Of a DNA stretch of 64,000 bases, positions 28,195 through 36,735 are shown piece after piece. The translations under genes and the position numbers were made by a program. Where the stretch lies: assembly GCF_009733845.1 (NCBI RefSeq), contig NZ_WNXZ01000002.1, positions 62,001-126,000 on the forward strand, in the 5' to 3' direction. Origin of the DNA: Pseudactinotalea terrae (GTDB lineage Bacteria; Actinomycetota; Actinomycetes; Actinomycetales; Beutenbergiaceae). The first letter of the stretch is position 1; each line of letters opens with the position of its first letter. The notes below the pieces were generated by a model. That model had not been told where the DNA came from. It searched no databases and saw nothing but the letters and a program-made list of their open reading frames with translations.

Positions 28195-28923
28195 TCAGTC
28201 CCGGGCGTACCGCTGCACGAACGCCGAGAGCAGCAGGTGCGCGTGGCCCACCGGGGCGCCCCGGACGCTGCTGATCACCGCGTCGCGGGTCTCCGGCGGG
28301 AAGTACCCGTGGTTGGCGTACACGCGGATGCGGGCCACGATCGCGTCCTCGTCGAGCTCGGGGTGGAACTGGGTGGCGTACAGGTTCTTTCCCAGCCGGA
28401 ACATCTGCACCGGGCAGCTCTGCGCCGTCGCGAGCAGCACGGCCCCCGGCGGCAGGCCGGCCAGCGCCTCCTTGTGCCCCACGTACGCGGCGAAGGCCTC
28501 CGGCATCTCGGCCAGCAGCGGGTCCGCGCGGCCCTCCGCCGTCAGCCGGACCTCGACCGCCGAGACCGGCTCTGAGTACGTCGAGTCGACCACGCCACCG
28601 GCGTGGATGCCCAGCGTCCCGACCCCGTAGCAGGCGCCGAAGAACGGGAAGTCGCGCGGCACCACCTCATCGAGCAGCCGCCGCAGGTCGTTCTCCACCC
28701 GCAGCTGCAGCTCGGACTTGTGCGGCTCGCTCGAGTTGAACGGGCTGCCACCGAGGAAGATCCCGGAGTAGTCGTCGAGGTCGAGCTCCGGCAGGGCAGC
28801 CTGCTCCAGCCGCACCCGCACCAGCTGCTCGGGGCTCAGCCCAGAGAACCGCAGGAACGAGGCGTACTCGGCGTCGGCAGCGTCGTGCTCCGGCCGGGTG
28901 GCCAGCAGCAGGAACGGCTTCAT
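28195..28923 (-). CDS. Class I glutamine amidotransferase-like protein
   Basis: The 242-residue protein has the class I GATase nucleophile elbow in FPFFGACYGVGTLG and the catalytic His-Glu in YATQFHPELDEDAI. SGIFLGGSPFNSSEPHKS and PVSAVEVRLT are typical of stand-alone GMP-synthase-like amidotransferases. It should release ammonia from glutamine or act on gamma-glutamyl compounds. The ATG overlaps the upstream stop (ATGA), and the gene ends a three-gene run. Confidence 0.85.
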   Translation of the reverse strand: MKPFLLLATRPEHDAADAEYASFLRFSGLSPEQLVRVRLEQAALPELDLDDYSGIFLGGSPFNSSEPHKSELQLRVENDLRRLLDEVVPRDFPFFGACYGVGTLGIHAGGVVDSTYSEPVSAVEVRLTAEGRADPLLAEMPEAFAAYVGHKEALAGLPPGAVLLATAQSCPVQMFRLGKNLYATQFHPELDEDAIVARIRVYANHGYFPPETRDAVISSVRGAPVGHAHLLLSAFVQRYARD

Positions 28924-29357
28924 GGCGAGGCGATCCACGTCGCGAGTATCACCAGCGCGACCACCGTCGAGACCGCGTACCCGAGCACCATCCCGCCGAT
29001 CGCCAGGCCGCGCCCGCTGTGCGTGTTCGAGCGGGTCCGCCACAGGCCGGCGTGCCCGAGCACGATCGCCGCGAGGGCAGGAACGAGCGTGAACACCCCG
29101 ACGATCCCGCACACCAGCGCCGCCACCGCGAACCCGCTGGTGGGTGCCGGCTTCGCCTCGTAGCCCGGCCCCGAGAAGGTCTCCTCGTACGTGGGCAACG
29201 GCCGCGTGTACTCATTGACGAACACCTGCGGGTCCACCGGGTCGCGCAGGTCCTCGCGCGGCTGCACGCGCAGCGCGTCCGGGACATCCAGCGCGAGGTC
29301 GGTCGCGCCGTAGGGAGCCGGCGTGCTCGACAGCGGGGTGAACCCGGGCGCGCTCAC
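28920..29357 (-). CDS. Small DUF4190-like membrane protein
   Basis: 145 residues: a hydrophilic Pro-rich N-terminus with PTYEETFSGPGYE, then two membrane helices in the pattern TSGFAVAALVCGIVGVFTLV - HAGLWRTRSN - GRGLAIGGMVLGYA. This is the usual DUF4190 layout. GTG at 29357 overlaps the upstream stop as GTGA. Function is unknown; such domains often sit in cell-envelope proteins. Confidence 0.8.
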   Translation of the reverse strand: MSAPGFTPLSSTPAPYGATDLALDVPDALRVQPREDLRDPVDPQVFVNEYTRPLPTYEETFSGPGYEAKPAPTSGFAVAALVCGIVGVFTLVPALAAIVLGHAGLWRTRSNTHSGRGLAIGGMVLGYAVSTVVALVILATWIASP

Positions 29358-29959
29358 CCCTCGACGCTCGGCGTCTCGACCGGTTTGCACCCCTCGGGGG
29401 CCGGGATGGCGACCGCGGGGTCGAGGGTCACCTCATCGGGCGCGAGCACACCGTCGAAACCGTCGCCGAGCAGCACGTCGATCGTCGCGTCCTCGCGCCC
29501 GTCGAGCACGATCTGGGCACTCGAGAACACCCCGGCGAGCGTGTACGCCGAGGCGACGCCGAGCGGACCCGTGGTCAGCTGCACCACGCCGCCGTACGGC
29601 GTGCCGTTCGCCTGCCGCCCGATCTGCACGCCGTAGTCCTGCAGCACCGCGGCGGTGCGGGCCGCCAGCTGCTGCTCGTCCGTGCCGTTGAGGACGTTCG
29701 CGCTGATCTCCGCGTATGGGACCGGCAGCGTCTCGGCGGGCGGGCACGGTGGCGCGACCGGTGGGGGCGTGCCCGCTGCCTCACCGCTGTTGATCGGCAC
29801 ATCGATCGGTGAGGGGATCACGCCGGACCAGACCGCACCGCCGAGCAGGCCGATCACCAGGAGCGCCGCCACGAGGGTGCCGAAGATCACCGTCTGGCGT
29901 TGCTGCAGGTGCCGACGGCGGGCTGCTCGGGCGCGCACGGCCTCCGTGCTCTGGCTCAC
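29354..29959 (-). CDS. LytR_C-domain envelope protein
   Basis: 201 residues: a basic cytoplasmic start, one membrane helix (about residues 24-45) and an external LytR C-terminal-like domain. Its key phrases are ISANVLNGTDEQQLAARTAA and LQDYGVQIG. This domain occurs with cell-wall polymer ligases of the LCP group, but the LCP catalytic domain is absent, as in many stand-alone actinobacterial forms. First gene of the run to the amidotransferase. Confidence 0.82.
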   Translation of the reverse strand: MSQSTEAVRARAARRRHLQQRQTVIFGTLVAALLVIGLLGGAVWSGVIPSPIDVPINSGEAAGTPPPVAPPCPPAETLPVPYAEISANVLNGTDEQQLAARTAAVLQDYGVQIGRQANGTPYGGVVQLTTGPLGVASAYTLAGVFSSAQIVLDGREDATIDVLLGDGFDGVLAPDEVTLDPAVAIPAPEGCKPVETPSVEG

Positions 29960-29996
29960 GGGAGTAGAACCTATCCGACGCCCCGGGAATCCCCGG

Positions 29997-30293
29997 TCAC
30001 GTCAGGTCCAGCACGCGTGCGTGCAGCACGTTCCGCTGGCCGAGCGCCGCCCGCAGCGCGCGGTGCAGCCCATCCTCCAGGTACATCGTCCCCTTCCAGC
30101 GGACCACGTGGGCGAACAGGTCGCCGTAGAACGTGGAGTCCTCCGAGAGCAGGCTGCGCAGGTCGAGCGTGGACTTCGTGGTTACGAGCTCGTCGAGATG
30201 CACCTGCCGGGGCGGCACGTCCGCCCAGTCCTTCGGCGTGGTCCGCCCATGATCGGGGTACGGGCGCTCATCGCCGACCGACTTGAATATCAC
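29997..30293 (-). CDS. Conserved small protein, annotated elsewhere as VapB-family antitoxin-like
   Basis: The 98-residue protein reads VIFKSVGDERPYPDHGRT, then PPRQVHLDELVTTKSTLDL and ending DGLHRALRAALGQRNVLHAR. This actinobacterial family is often labelled VapB-like in databases, but no toxin gene lies next to it, so that label is doubtful. The start is GTG at 30293. TAGGAT lies 6 bases upstream, a good -10 for a leaderless mRNA. Confidence 0.75.
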   Translation of the reverse strand: MIFKSVGDERPYPDHGRTTPKDWADVPPRQVHLDELVTTKSTLDLRSLLSEDSTFYGDLFAHVVRWKGTMYLEDGLHRALRAALGQRNVLHARVLDLT

Positions 30294-30404
30294 CCACTGA
30301 TCCTAAGAGACGGCGGTGACGCGGGGCGATCCGTCCTCAGGTTGATATCGAGAAGGGTCGGCCACCCCATCGACGCCGGGCACCGGAACGGCCAGGATGT
30401 GCTC

Positions 30405-30959
30405 ATGTCGACGCCACCCCCGGGTCCGCCCGGCTCATACCCGCAGGGCCCGACGGCGCAGCCGGGCTTCGGTCCGTCGTCGCACCCTGGTCCGTGGCCC
30501 GGTCAGGGCCAGACGGCGCAGCCCGGGTTCGGGGGTCCGCCTCCCCCTGGGTGGGGCGGGCCGCAGCCGCAGCAAGGATGGCAGGGCGCACCCCAGGCGC
30601 CCGGACCTGCTCAGGGCGCCCCGCCGTCGTCGGCGACCGTGATGACGTGGGCACGGATCCTGTGCCCGGTCTTCGTGCTGGTGGGCCTGACGATCTCGCA
30701 GAGCGGGAGCATGGGGTGGACCGACTACACGCTGTGGGCGTTGTTCGCGGCGGTGATGTCGCTCGCGCAGCTGGTGACGCTGCTGAAGGGTCGGGACCCC
30801 GAGCAGATGCGAGTCATCGCGATGATCGCGACCGCCGCACTGGTGGCGTACTGGGTCGTCATCGTGCTGCCGGGCATCTCCTCGAACGCCGGGTTCCTGC
30901 AGACGCTCGGCGTCGGGTGCGCCGGGGTGGCGGCGTGGCTCGGGGGCGCCCGCCGATGA
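30405..30959 (+). CDS. Pro/Gly/Gln-rich membrane protein
   Basis: 184 residues. The first 75 are low-complexity repeats of GPWPGQGQTAQPGFG type. After them come four predicted membrane helices (ARILCPVFVLVGLTI, YTLWALFAAVMSLAQLVTLL, RVIAMIATAALVAYWVVIVL, GVGCAGVAAWLG). No motif points to a function. It precedes another membrane gene by 10 bases and they are likely co-transcribed. Confidence 0.72.
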   Translation: MSTPPPGPPGSYPQGPTAQPGFGPSSHPGPWPGQGQTAQPGFGGPPPPGWGGPQPQQGWQGAPQAPGPAQGAPPSSATVMTWARILCPVFVLVGLTISQSGSMGWTDYTLWALFAAVMSLAQLVTLLKGRDPEQMRVIAMIATAALVAYWVVIVLPGISSNAGFLQTLGVGCAGVAAWLGGARR

Positions 30960-30969
30960 GCGCGAGCCG

Positions 30970-31443
30970 ATGAACGGCCGGGTGGCGCTCGCAGCGGTGG
31001 CGCTGCTGCTCGCCCTCGGGCTGCCGTGGGGCGTGGTCGGTGCCGAGACCGAGTACGTGGCGGGCTGGATGACCCCCTCGTACTGCGTCACCACCTGGGA
31101 CGGCTACCTCGACTGCACCTACAGCTACATCAGCCCGGGGTTCGTGATCCCCGGGCAGGGGGCGGCCTACGCGGGCTACCAGACCTCGGCGCGCATCACG
31201 ATCGTGCTCGGCGCCGTGCTGCTGCTGCACTGGACCCGCAACGGTGGCCGCTGGCAGCTGCCCGCCGCGGCGCTGCTGCAGGTCGGCGCCGTGGCGCTGG
31301 CCGGGACGGCGCTGCGGCCCGGTGCAGTGGCAGCGCTGCTCGCGGCCGCGCTGCTGCTGGCCGAGTCCGGTCTGCTTCGTGGACGCGCTTTGCCCGCCTG
31401 GGGCACCGACGGTAGAATGACACGACCATTCAGTAGTGCATAG
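30970..31443 (+). CDS. Small membrane protein with Cys-rich first external loop
   Basis: 157 residues with four hydrophobic helices. The first loop (GWMTPSYCVTTWDGYLDCTY) has two Cys that may form a disulphide. Function unknown. Its last 55 bases hold a promoter for the RuBisCO-like operon that follows. Confidence 0.68.
   Translation: MNGRVALAAVALLLALGLPWGVVGAETEYVAGWMTPSYCVTTWDGYLDCTYSYISPGFVIPGQGAAYAGYQTSARITIVLGAVLLLHWTRNGGRWQLPAAALLQVGAVALAGTALRPGAVAALLAAALLLAESGLLRGRALPAWGTDGRMTRPFSSA
31390..31418 (+). promoter_or_regulatory. Sigma-70-type promoter for the RuBisCO-like operon
   Basis: TTGCCC (31390-31395) and TAGAAT (31413-31418) are spaced by exactly 17 bases. They lie inside the 3' end of the upstream membrane gene and about 57 bases before the RLP start. 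Confidence 0.55.
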
Positions 31444-31474
31444 ATAGTCGCCGCAGGTGACGGAAGGGCCGCCG

Positions 31475-32725
31475 GTGGCCGAGGTCGTCCGTGCCGTCTA
31501 CGAGATCGAGAGCGCGCTGCCGCTGGAGCAGACCGCCGCCGTGATGGCGAGCGAGCAGAGCAGCGGCACGTTCGTGGCGGTCGCCCGCGAGACCGAGGAG
31601 CTGAAGGCCCGGTTCGCCGCCCGCGTGGTGGACATCGCCGAGCTGCCCCCGAGCGGGCTGCCCCCGCTGCCCGGCGCCTCGGGGGACTGGAGCCAGGCCC
31701 GCCGCGCGCGCGTGACGATTGAGTTCCCGCTGCACAACTTCGGGCCCTCGATCCCCAACCTGCTCGCCGCGGTGGCGGGCAACCTGTTCGAGATCCGCGA
31801 GGCCGGTGCATTGAAGCTGGTCGACCTCGAGCTGCCGCAGGCGTTCGCGGATGCCTACGGGGGGCCGCAGTTCGGTGTCGACGGCACCTTCGAGCTCGCC
31901 GGCCGCGAGCACGACGGCCCGCTGATCGGCACGATCGTCAAGCCCAGCATCGGTCTGGACGCCGAGCAGCTGGCCGAGCTCGTCACCGAGCTCGCCGATG
32001 CGGGCATCGACTTCATCAAGGACGACGAGCTGCAGGGCAACTCGCCCGCGCTGCCGCTGGCGGTGCGGGTGCCCGCCGTCATGAAGGCGCTGCACGCGAG
32101 CGCCGAGCGCACCGGCAAGCTGCCGATGTACGCCTTCAACATCACCGACGACATCGGCCGCCTCGGTGAGCACCACGACCTGGTGAAGGCGCACGGCGGC
32201 ACCTGCGTGATGGTCGCCGTCAACACCGTGGGCATCGCAGGGCTGCAGTACCTGCGGGAGCGCTCCGAGCTGCCGATCCACGCGCACCGCACGATGTTCG
32301 GCGCGATGAACCGGTCGCCGCAGGTGGGGATCGGCTTCCACGCCTCGTCCAAGCTGTGGCGGCTCGCGGGGGCCGACCACGTCCACACCAACGGGCTGCG
32401 CAACAAGTTCTACGAGGACGACGCGACCGTGCTCGACTCGATCGCGCAGGTGCGCACCCCGCTGCTGGGGACCACGCCTTGCCTGCCGGTGCTGTCCTCC
32501 GGTCAGTCGGCCGGTCTCGCGCACGCGACCTACGAGGCGGTGCAGACCACGGATCTGCTGGTGCTCGCGGGCGGCGGCATCCACGGCCACCCGGGCGGCT
32601 CGGCCGCGGGCGTGCGGGCCATGCGGGAGGCGTGGGATGCCGCGGTCTCGGGCGAGCCGCTCGAGGATCGTGCCGCTGCCGTGCCCGAGCTGGCGGCTGC
32701 CCTCGAGCGCTTCGGCCGCCGCTGA
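31475..32725 (+). CDS. RuBisCO-like protein (form IV type)
   Basis: 416 residues with a RuBisCO large-subunit fold. Compared with RuBisCO the following are kept: Lys175 (IVKPSIGL), the carbamate Lys201 and metal ligands (DFIKDDE), His294-Arg295 (HAHR), His327 and the loop-6 Lys334 (ADHVHTNGLRNKF), Ser379 (LPVLSSGQ) and Gly403/404 (GGGIHGHPGG). Lys177 is Ser. So metal and phosphate sites remain, but it is not a CO2-fixing enzyme. Some RLPs decarboxylate phosphorylated 3-oxo-acids in D-apionate breakdown, with a DUF1537 kinase, which here follows by TGATG overlap. GTG at 31475 has GGAAGG upstream; a GTG at 31457 lacks one. Confidence 0.92.
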   Translation: MAEVVRAVYEIESALPLEQTAAVMASEQSSGTFVAVARETEELKARFAARVVDIAELPPSGLPPLPGASGDWSQARRARVTIEFPLHNFGPSIPNLLAAVAGNLFEIREAGALKLVDLELPQAFADAYGGPQFGVDGTFELAGREHDGPLIGTIVKPSIGLDAEQLAELVTELADAGIDFIKDDELQGNSPALPLAVRVPAVMKALHASAERTGKLPMYAFNITDDIGRLGEHHDLVKAHGGTCVMVAVNTVGIAGLQYLRERSELPIHAHRTMFGAMNRSPQVGIGFHASSKLWRLAGADHVHTNGLRNKFYEDDATVLDSIAQVRTPLLGTTPCLPVLSSGQSAGLAHATYEAVQTTDLLVLAGGGIHGHPGGSAAGVRAMREAWDAAVSGEPLEDRAAAVPELAAALERFGRR

Positions 32726-34035
32726 TGGTGCGCTTCGCCTTCTACGGCGACGACTTCACCGGCTCGGTCGACGCGCTGCTGCAGTTCCGCCGCACCGGGC
32801 TCGACGGCGTCCTGGTCACCTCGCCGGAGGCCGTCGCCCGGGTGGGGGAGGCCGACGTCGTCGGGATCGCGGGCATCGCCCGCTCGCTGCCGACGGCGCA
32901 GCTCGAGTCCGAGGTCCGGCCCGCTCTCGAGGCGCTGCTGGCGCTGCGTCCCGACGTCCTCCAGTACAAGGCCTGCTCGACGGCGGACTCCTCACCCGAG
33001 GTGGGCAGCCTCGGCCGGGTCATCGAGATCGGTCGCGCGCTGGTGGGGACCTCGCCGGTCCCGGTGCTGTTCGCGCAGCCCGACTTCGGCCGCTACACCG
33101 CCTTCAGCCACCACTTCGCGGCCGACCGCGGCGAGGTGTACCGCCTCGACCGGCAGCCCACGATGGCGAACCACCCGGTCACGCCCGCGACCGAGTCCGA
33201 CCTGCGGGTGCACCTGGGTGCGCAGACCGGGCTGCGGATCGGCGCGGTGCACTGGCCGACCTTCGCGGACCTGCCGCCGCTCGACCTGACCCGCGCCGAC
33301 GTCGACATCCTCGTCCTCGACGCCCTCACCGACGACCACCTGCGCCTCCTCGGCGCCACCCTCACCCCCCGATTTCAACGCACCTTCGACCACGACCCGA
33401 TTTCAACGCACCTTCGACCGCGCTTCGTGCTCGGCTCCGGCGGCCTCTCGCGTGCACTGGGTCTCGGCGCGCAGGCCGTGCCCGGAGAGTCGGTGGTCGA
33501 CAGTGCGTTGAAGTCGGAAAGCGGTCGAAAGTGCGTTGAAATCGCCCCGGGCGCTGGCCCCACGCTCGTGCTGAGCGGGTCGGCGTCGGCGCTCACGTGG
33601 CGGCAGGTCGAGGCCGCCGTGCAGGCGGGCTTCACCGCGCTCGACCTGTTCGCCGAGGGCACCCCCGACCAGGCCCTGCGGCTCGCGGCGCAGGGGAGCG
33701 CCGTCGTCGTCCACTCCACACGACCCGGGCAACCTCGCACGGCGAGCAGCGCCGAGATCGAGGAGCGGCTCGCCGCGATCGGCACCGCGGTGCTGCGCGC
33801 CCGGCCCGACACCCGGCTCGTGGTCGCCGGCGGCGACACCTCCGGCAACGTGCTGCGGCGGCTCGGCATCGACTCGCTGCGCATCACCAGCAACGCCTGG
33901 GGCATCGTCTCGCTGTGCCGAGCCGAGGGCACCCAGGAGCACCTCCGTGGCGGCATCGAGGTCGCGCTCAAGGGCGGCCAGATGGGCCACGACAACCTGT
34001 TCGACGACATCCGCAGCGGCACCCCGCTGCGCTAG
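32725..34035 (+). CDS. DUF1537 (four-carbon acid sugar) kinase with repeat insert
   Basis: 436 residues. The N-domain begins FAFYGDDFTGSVDALLQF and the C-domain has VVAGGDTSGNVLRRLGI and EVALKGGQMGHDN, all hallmarks of ATP-dependent kinases of threonate, erythronate or 3-oxo-isoapionate type. It should phosphorylate the acid that the RLP then cleaves. The conserved stretch FVLGSGGLSRAL is flanked on both sides by in-frame copies of repeat R1 (33371-33416 and 33498-33543), adding about 18 and 16 foreign residues. The frame is intact, so a working enzyme is possible. Its ATG overlaps the RLP stop. Confidence 0.9.
   Translation: MVRFAFYGDDFTGSVDALLQFRRTGLDGVLVTSPEAVARVGEADVVGIAGIARSLPTAQLESEVRPALEALLALRPDVLQYKACSTADSSPEVGSLGRVIEIGRALVGTSPVPVLFAQPDFGRYTAFSHHFAADRGEVYRLDRQPTMANHPVTPATESDLRVHLGAQTGLRIGAVHWPTFADLPPLDLTRADVDILVLDALTDDHLRLLGATLTPRFQRTFDHDPISTHLRPRFVLGSGGLSRALGLGAQAVPGESVVDSALKSESGRKCVEIAPGAGPTLVLSGSASALTWRQVEAAVQAGFTALDLFAEGTPDQALRLAAQGSAVVVHSTRPGQPRTASSAEIEERLAAIGTAVLRARPDTRLVVAGGDTSGNVLRRLGIDSLRITSNAWGIVSLCRAEGTQEHLRGGIEVALKGGQMGHDNLFDDIRSGTPLR
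33371..33543. repeat. Family R1 repeat pairs embedded in the kinase gene
   Basis: GATTTCAACGCACCTTCG occurs at 33371-33388 and 33399-33416. Inverted forms lie at 33498-33515 and 33526-33543. The 28-base unit spacing equals that at 7312-7426, but the middle is 81 bases instead of 23 and encodes the conserved GSGGLSRAL motif. All units are read through in frame. Confidence 0.85.
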
Positions 34036-34046
34036 GAGGAATCCTC

Positions 34047-36050
34047 TTGCTCACCGACACCCGCGCGAGCGCGCACGCCGTGATGAGCTCGGCCGCGCCC
34101 GGCTCGGTCGAGATCACCGGCGCCGCGCCGCTGCCGGCGATGCACGCCGCAGCGCTCACCACCACGATCCCCACGATGGGCGCGATCTTCTTCGACGCCG
34201 ACCGGGCGCACGCGTACCAGAACTTCCTCGTCGCCGGCGGGGTCACCGAGGGCACGCGCGGCGCCCACCACGGCGCCCCGTTCATGGACGGCGACTTCTA
34301 CAAGTGGCTCGAGGCCACCGTGGTGGCCGCGGCCGAGACCGACGCGGACGACCTGGTGAGCATGGTCGACAAGGCCGCAGACGCCGTCGTCGGCGCCCAG
34401 CGCGCGGACGGCTACGTCCAGACCAAGACCACCACGCGCGAGCGTGACGGCGGCCCCGGGCCGCTGGCCGACCGGCTCGACTTCGAGACCTACAACTTCG
34501 GGCACCTGATGACGCTCGCGAGCATCGCCTACCGCGCGAGCGGCGACGACCGCTTCCTCGGCGTCGCGAAGCGGCTCGGCGACTGGCTGCTGGTGGCCGT
34601 GCAGGAGCACCCCGAGCGGTTCGCCGACTGCAACATCTGCCCCTCGCACTACATGGGCACCGTGGAGCTCGCCCGCGCCACCGGCGACGACCGCTACACG
34701 GCGCTCGCCGCGCGCCTGATCGAGCTGCACGGCGGCAAGGGCCGCGCGGGCAGCGACGACAACCAGGACCAGCTCGCCGCCGCCGATCAGCGGGTCGCTG
34801 CCGGGCACGCGGTGCGCGCGAACTACCTGTACGCGGGCATGACCGACGTGGTCCTGGAGACCGGCGACCCGGCCCTGCGCGAGGCGATCGACTCGCTCTG
34901 GGACGACCTCGTGGGCCGCAAGCTCTACATCACCGGCGGCTGCGGCGCGCTCTACGACGGCGCCTCGCCCGACGCGGCGCAGGACTACTGGAGCGTGACC
35001 AAGGTCCATCAGTCCTACGGCCGCTCCTACCAGCTGCCGCAGACCACGGCCTACAACGAGTCGTGCGCCTCGATCGGCTTCATCATGTGGGCGTGGCGGA
35101 TGCTCGCGCTCACCGGCGAGGCCCGGTTCGCCGACGAGATCGAGCGGGTGCTGCTCAACGCGCTGCCCGCGATGATCGGCGCCGATGCCATGACCTACCT
35201 GTACACGAACCCGCTGCGGCAGGTCCGGGACCTGCCGTACGAGCTGCGCCGCGCGGGCGACCAGCTGCGGGCCACCGAGGGCGTGCGGCCCTCGCACGTG
35301 CGGCCGCGGCAGGCGTTCATGGACTCCTCCTTCTGCTGCCCGCCCAACATCGCGCGCGCTCTCGCCGAGCTGCCCTACTACGTCTACGGGACCGCTCCCG
35401 ACGGCGTGTGGGTGCACCAGTTCGTCTCGGGAACCATGGCGGCAGAGGTCGACGGCGGGACCCTGCGTCTCGAGCAGACGACCGCCTATCCCGCGGCCGG
35501 GTCCGTGACGATCCGCGTCACCGCGGATGCTCCTCTACGTGCTGCGGTGCGCGTGCGCATCCCCGGCTGGGCCGGGGACGAGGCCACGGTGAGGGTCGAC
35601 GGCGAGGCGATCACCGCCGTCGAGCACGGCTATGCGGTGATCGAGCGGGAGTGGACCGACGCCACGATCACGCTCGAGCTGCCGATGAGCGCGCGGCTGG
35701 TGGCTGCGCACCACCTCGTGGAGGAGGCCACGAACCAGGTCGCGGTGATGCGCGGCCCGATCGTGTACTGCCTCGAGGAGGCCGACCTGCCCGAGGGCGT
35801 CGGCATCGAGGAGGTCTATCTGCCGCGCGGCATCGAGCTGGCCGAGGTGGCCGGCGACGGCCCGTTCGAGGGCTACACGGTCCTCGAGGGCGTCGCGCGC
35901 CGGCTGCCGCGGCTGGTCGCGAGCGGCCACCTGTACGGCGAGCTGCCCGCGGCGGCGCCCGCGGAGCTGCCGGTGCGGCTGGTGCCGTACGGCCGCTGGG
36001 GCAACCGCGGTGACGGCGAGATGTCGGTGTGGCTGCCGGTGATCTGGTGA
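34047..36050 (+). CDS. GH127/DUF1680-type glycoside hydrolase
   Basis: 667 residues, (alpha/alpha)6 barrel plus beta domains, no signal peptide. The Zn-thiolate site of GH127 beta-L-arabinofuranosidases is present: AYNESCASIG (Glu and Cys) and SSFCCPPNIAR (the Cys pair, one being the nucleophile). DCNICPSHYMGTVELARATG lies earlier. It starts at TTG 34047 behind AGGAGG, 11 bases after the kinase stop. In this operon it probably frees a furanose-like sugar or acid in the cytoplasm; apiosyl or arabinofuranosyl substrates are guesses. No transporter gene is in the operon. Confidence 0.9.
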   Translation: MLTDTRASAHAVMSSAAPGSVEITGAAPLPAMHAAALTTTIPTMGAIFFDADRAHAYQNFLVAGGVTEGTRGAHHGAPFMDGDFYKWLEATVVAAAETDADDLVSMVDKAADAVVGAQRADGYVQTKTTTRERDGGPGPLADRLDFETYNFGHLMTLASIAYRASGDDRFLGVAKRLGDWLLVAVQEHPERFADCNICPSHYMGTVELARATGDDRYTALAARLIELHGGKGRAGSDDNQDQLAAADQRVAAGHAVRANYLYAGMTDVVLETGDPALREAIDSLWDDLVGRKLYITGGCGALYDGASPDAAQDYWSVTKVHQSYGRSYQLPQTTAYNESCASIGFIMWAWRMLALTGEARFADEIERVLLNALPAMIGADAMTYLYTNPLRQVRDLPYELRRAGDQLRATEGVRPSHVRPRQAFMDSSFCCPPNIARALAELPYYVYGTAPDGVWVHQFVSGTMAAEVDGGTLRLEQTTAYPAAGSVTIRVTADAPLRAAVRVRIPGWAGDEATVRVDGEAITAVEHGYAVIEREWTDATITLELPMSARLVAAHHLVEEATNQVAVMRGPIVYCLEEADLPEGVGIEEVYLPRGIELAEVAGDGPFEGYTVLEGVARRLPRLVASGHLYGELPAAAPAELPVRLVPYGRWGNRGDGEMSVWLPVIW

Positions 36051-36078
36051 GCAGGACCCGAGCAACGAGGAGAACGAC

Positions 36079-36729
36079 ATGACTCGACTGGCCTACATCC
36101 ACACCGGTGCGGTGGTGATCCCGACGTTCTCGGCGCTGTCGGCCGAGCACCTGCCCGGGGTCGAGGTGCAGCACCTGCTGGACTCGACGATCGTGGGCGA
36201 CCTCGGCCGTGACGCCGAGGGCAGCGGGGTGCAGCAACGGCTCGAGGCGCTCGGTGCCGCCGCGGTGGCCTCCGGCGCCTCCACCGTGGTGTTCTCGTGC
36301 AGCTCGATCGGCGGGTACGCGGCCGGCCTGAGCGAGAAGCTCGGGGTGCCGGTGCTGCGGATCGACGAGGCGATGGCCGACGAGGCCGTCTCGACCGGTT
36401 CGCGCGTGGCCGTGATCGCGACGCTACCCACCACGCTGGAGCCCACGGTCGCGCTGCTGCGGGACCGGGCCGCGCACGCCGGTGCCGAGATCGAGGTGAC
36501 CGACCGGGTGGTCGAGGGCGCGTTCGAGGCGATCGTCGGGGGTGACGCCGCCACGCACGACCGGCTGGTCGGTGAGGCGATCGTCGCCCTCGCGGCCGAG
36601 AACGACGTCGTGGTGCTCGCGCAGGCGTCGATGGCCGGGGCGGCCGCGGCCGTGACGGTCGACGTGCCCGTGCTCACCAGCCCGGAGCTCGGCGTGCGGC
36701 GCGTCGCGCAGGCCCTCGCGGCCCGCTGA
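36079..36729 (+). CDS. Asp/Glu racemase-superfamily enzyme
   Basis: 216 residues. The first Cys is kept in TVVFSCSSIGGYAAG, but the second active-site position reads VVLAQASMAGAA, with no Cys. Single-Cys members include arylmalonate decarboxylase-like and some isomerases, so simple racemase activity is unlikely. GAGGAGAACGAC precedes the ATG, and it lies 28 bases after the glycosidase. It is probably the fourth enzyme of the RLP pathway, maybe acting on a 2-oxo or branched acid. Confidence 0.85.
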   Translation: MTRLAYIHTGAVVIPTFSALSAEHLPGVEVQHLLDSTIVGDLGRDAEGSGVQQRLEALGAAAVASGASTVVFSCSSIGGYAAGLSEKLGVPVLRIDEAMADEAVSTGSRVAVIATLPTTLEPTVALLRDRAAHAGAEIEVTDRVVEGAFEAIVGGDAATHDRLVGEAIVALAAENDVVVLAQASMAGAAAAVTVDVPVLTSPELGVRRVAQALAAR

Positions 36730-36735
36730 CGTCGC

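Noticed and set aside
29997-30293. Toxin-antitoxin system from the VapB-like gene
   Set aside because: There is no PIN-domain or other small toxin next to it, and the protein has no clear DNA-binding motif.
31475-32725. True carbon-fixing RuBisCO
   Set aside because: Lys177 is replaced by Ser, the chain is short, and no small subunit, phosphoribulokinase or carboxysome genes are nearby.
36079-36729. Glutamate or aspartate racemase for cell-wall synthesis
   Set aside because: The second catalytic Cys is missing (QASM) and the gene is in a catabolic operon.
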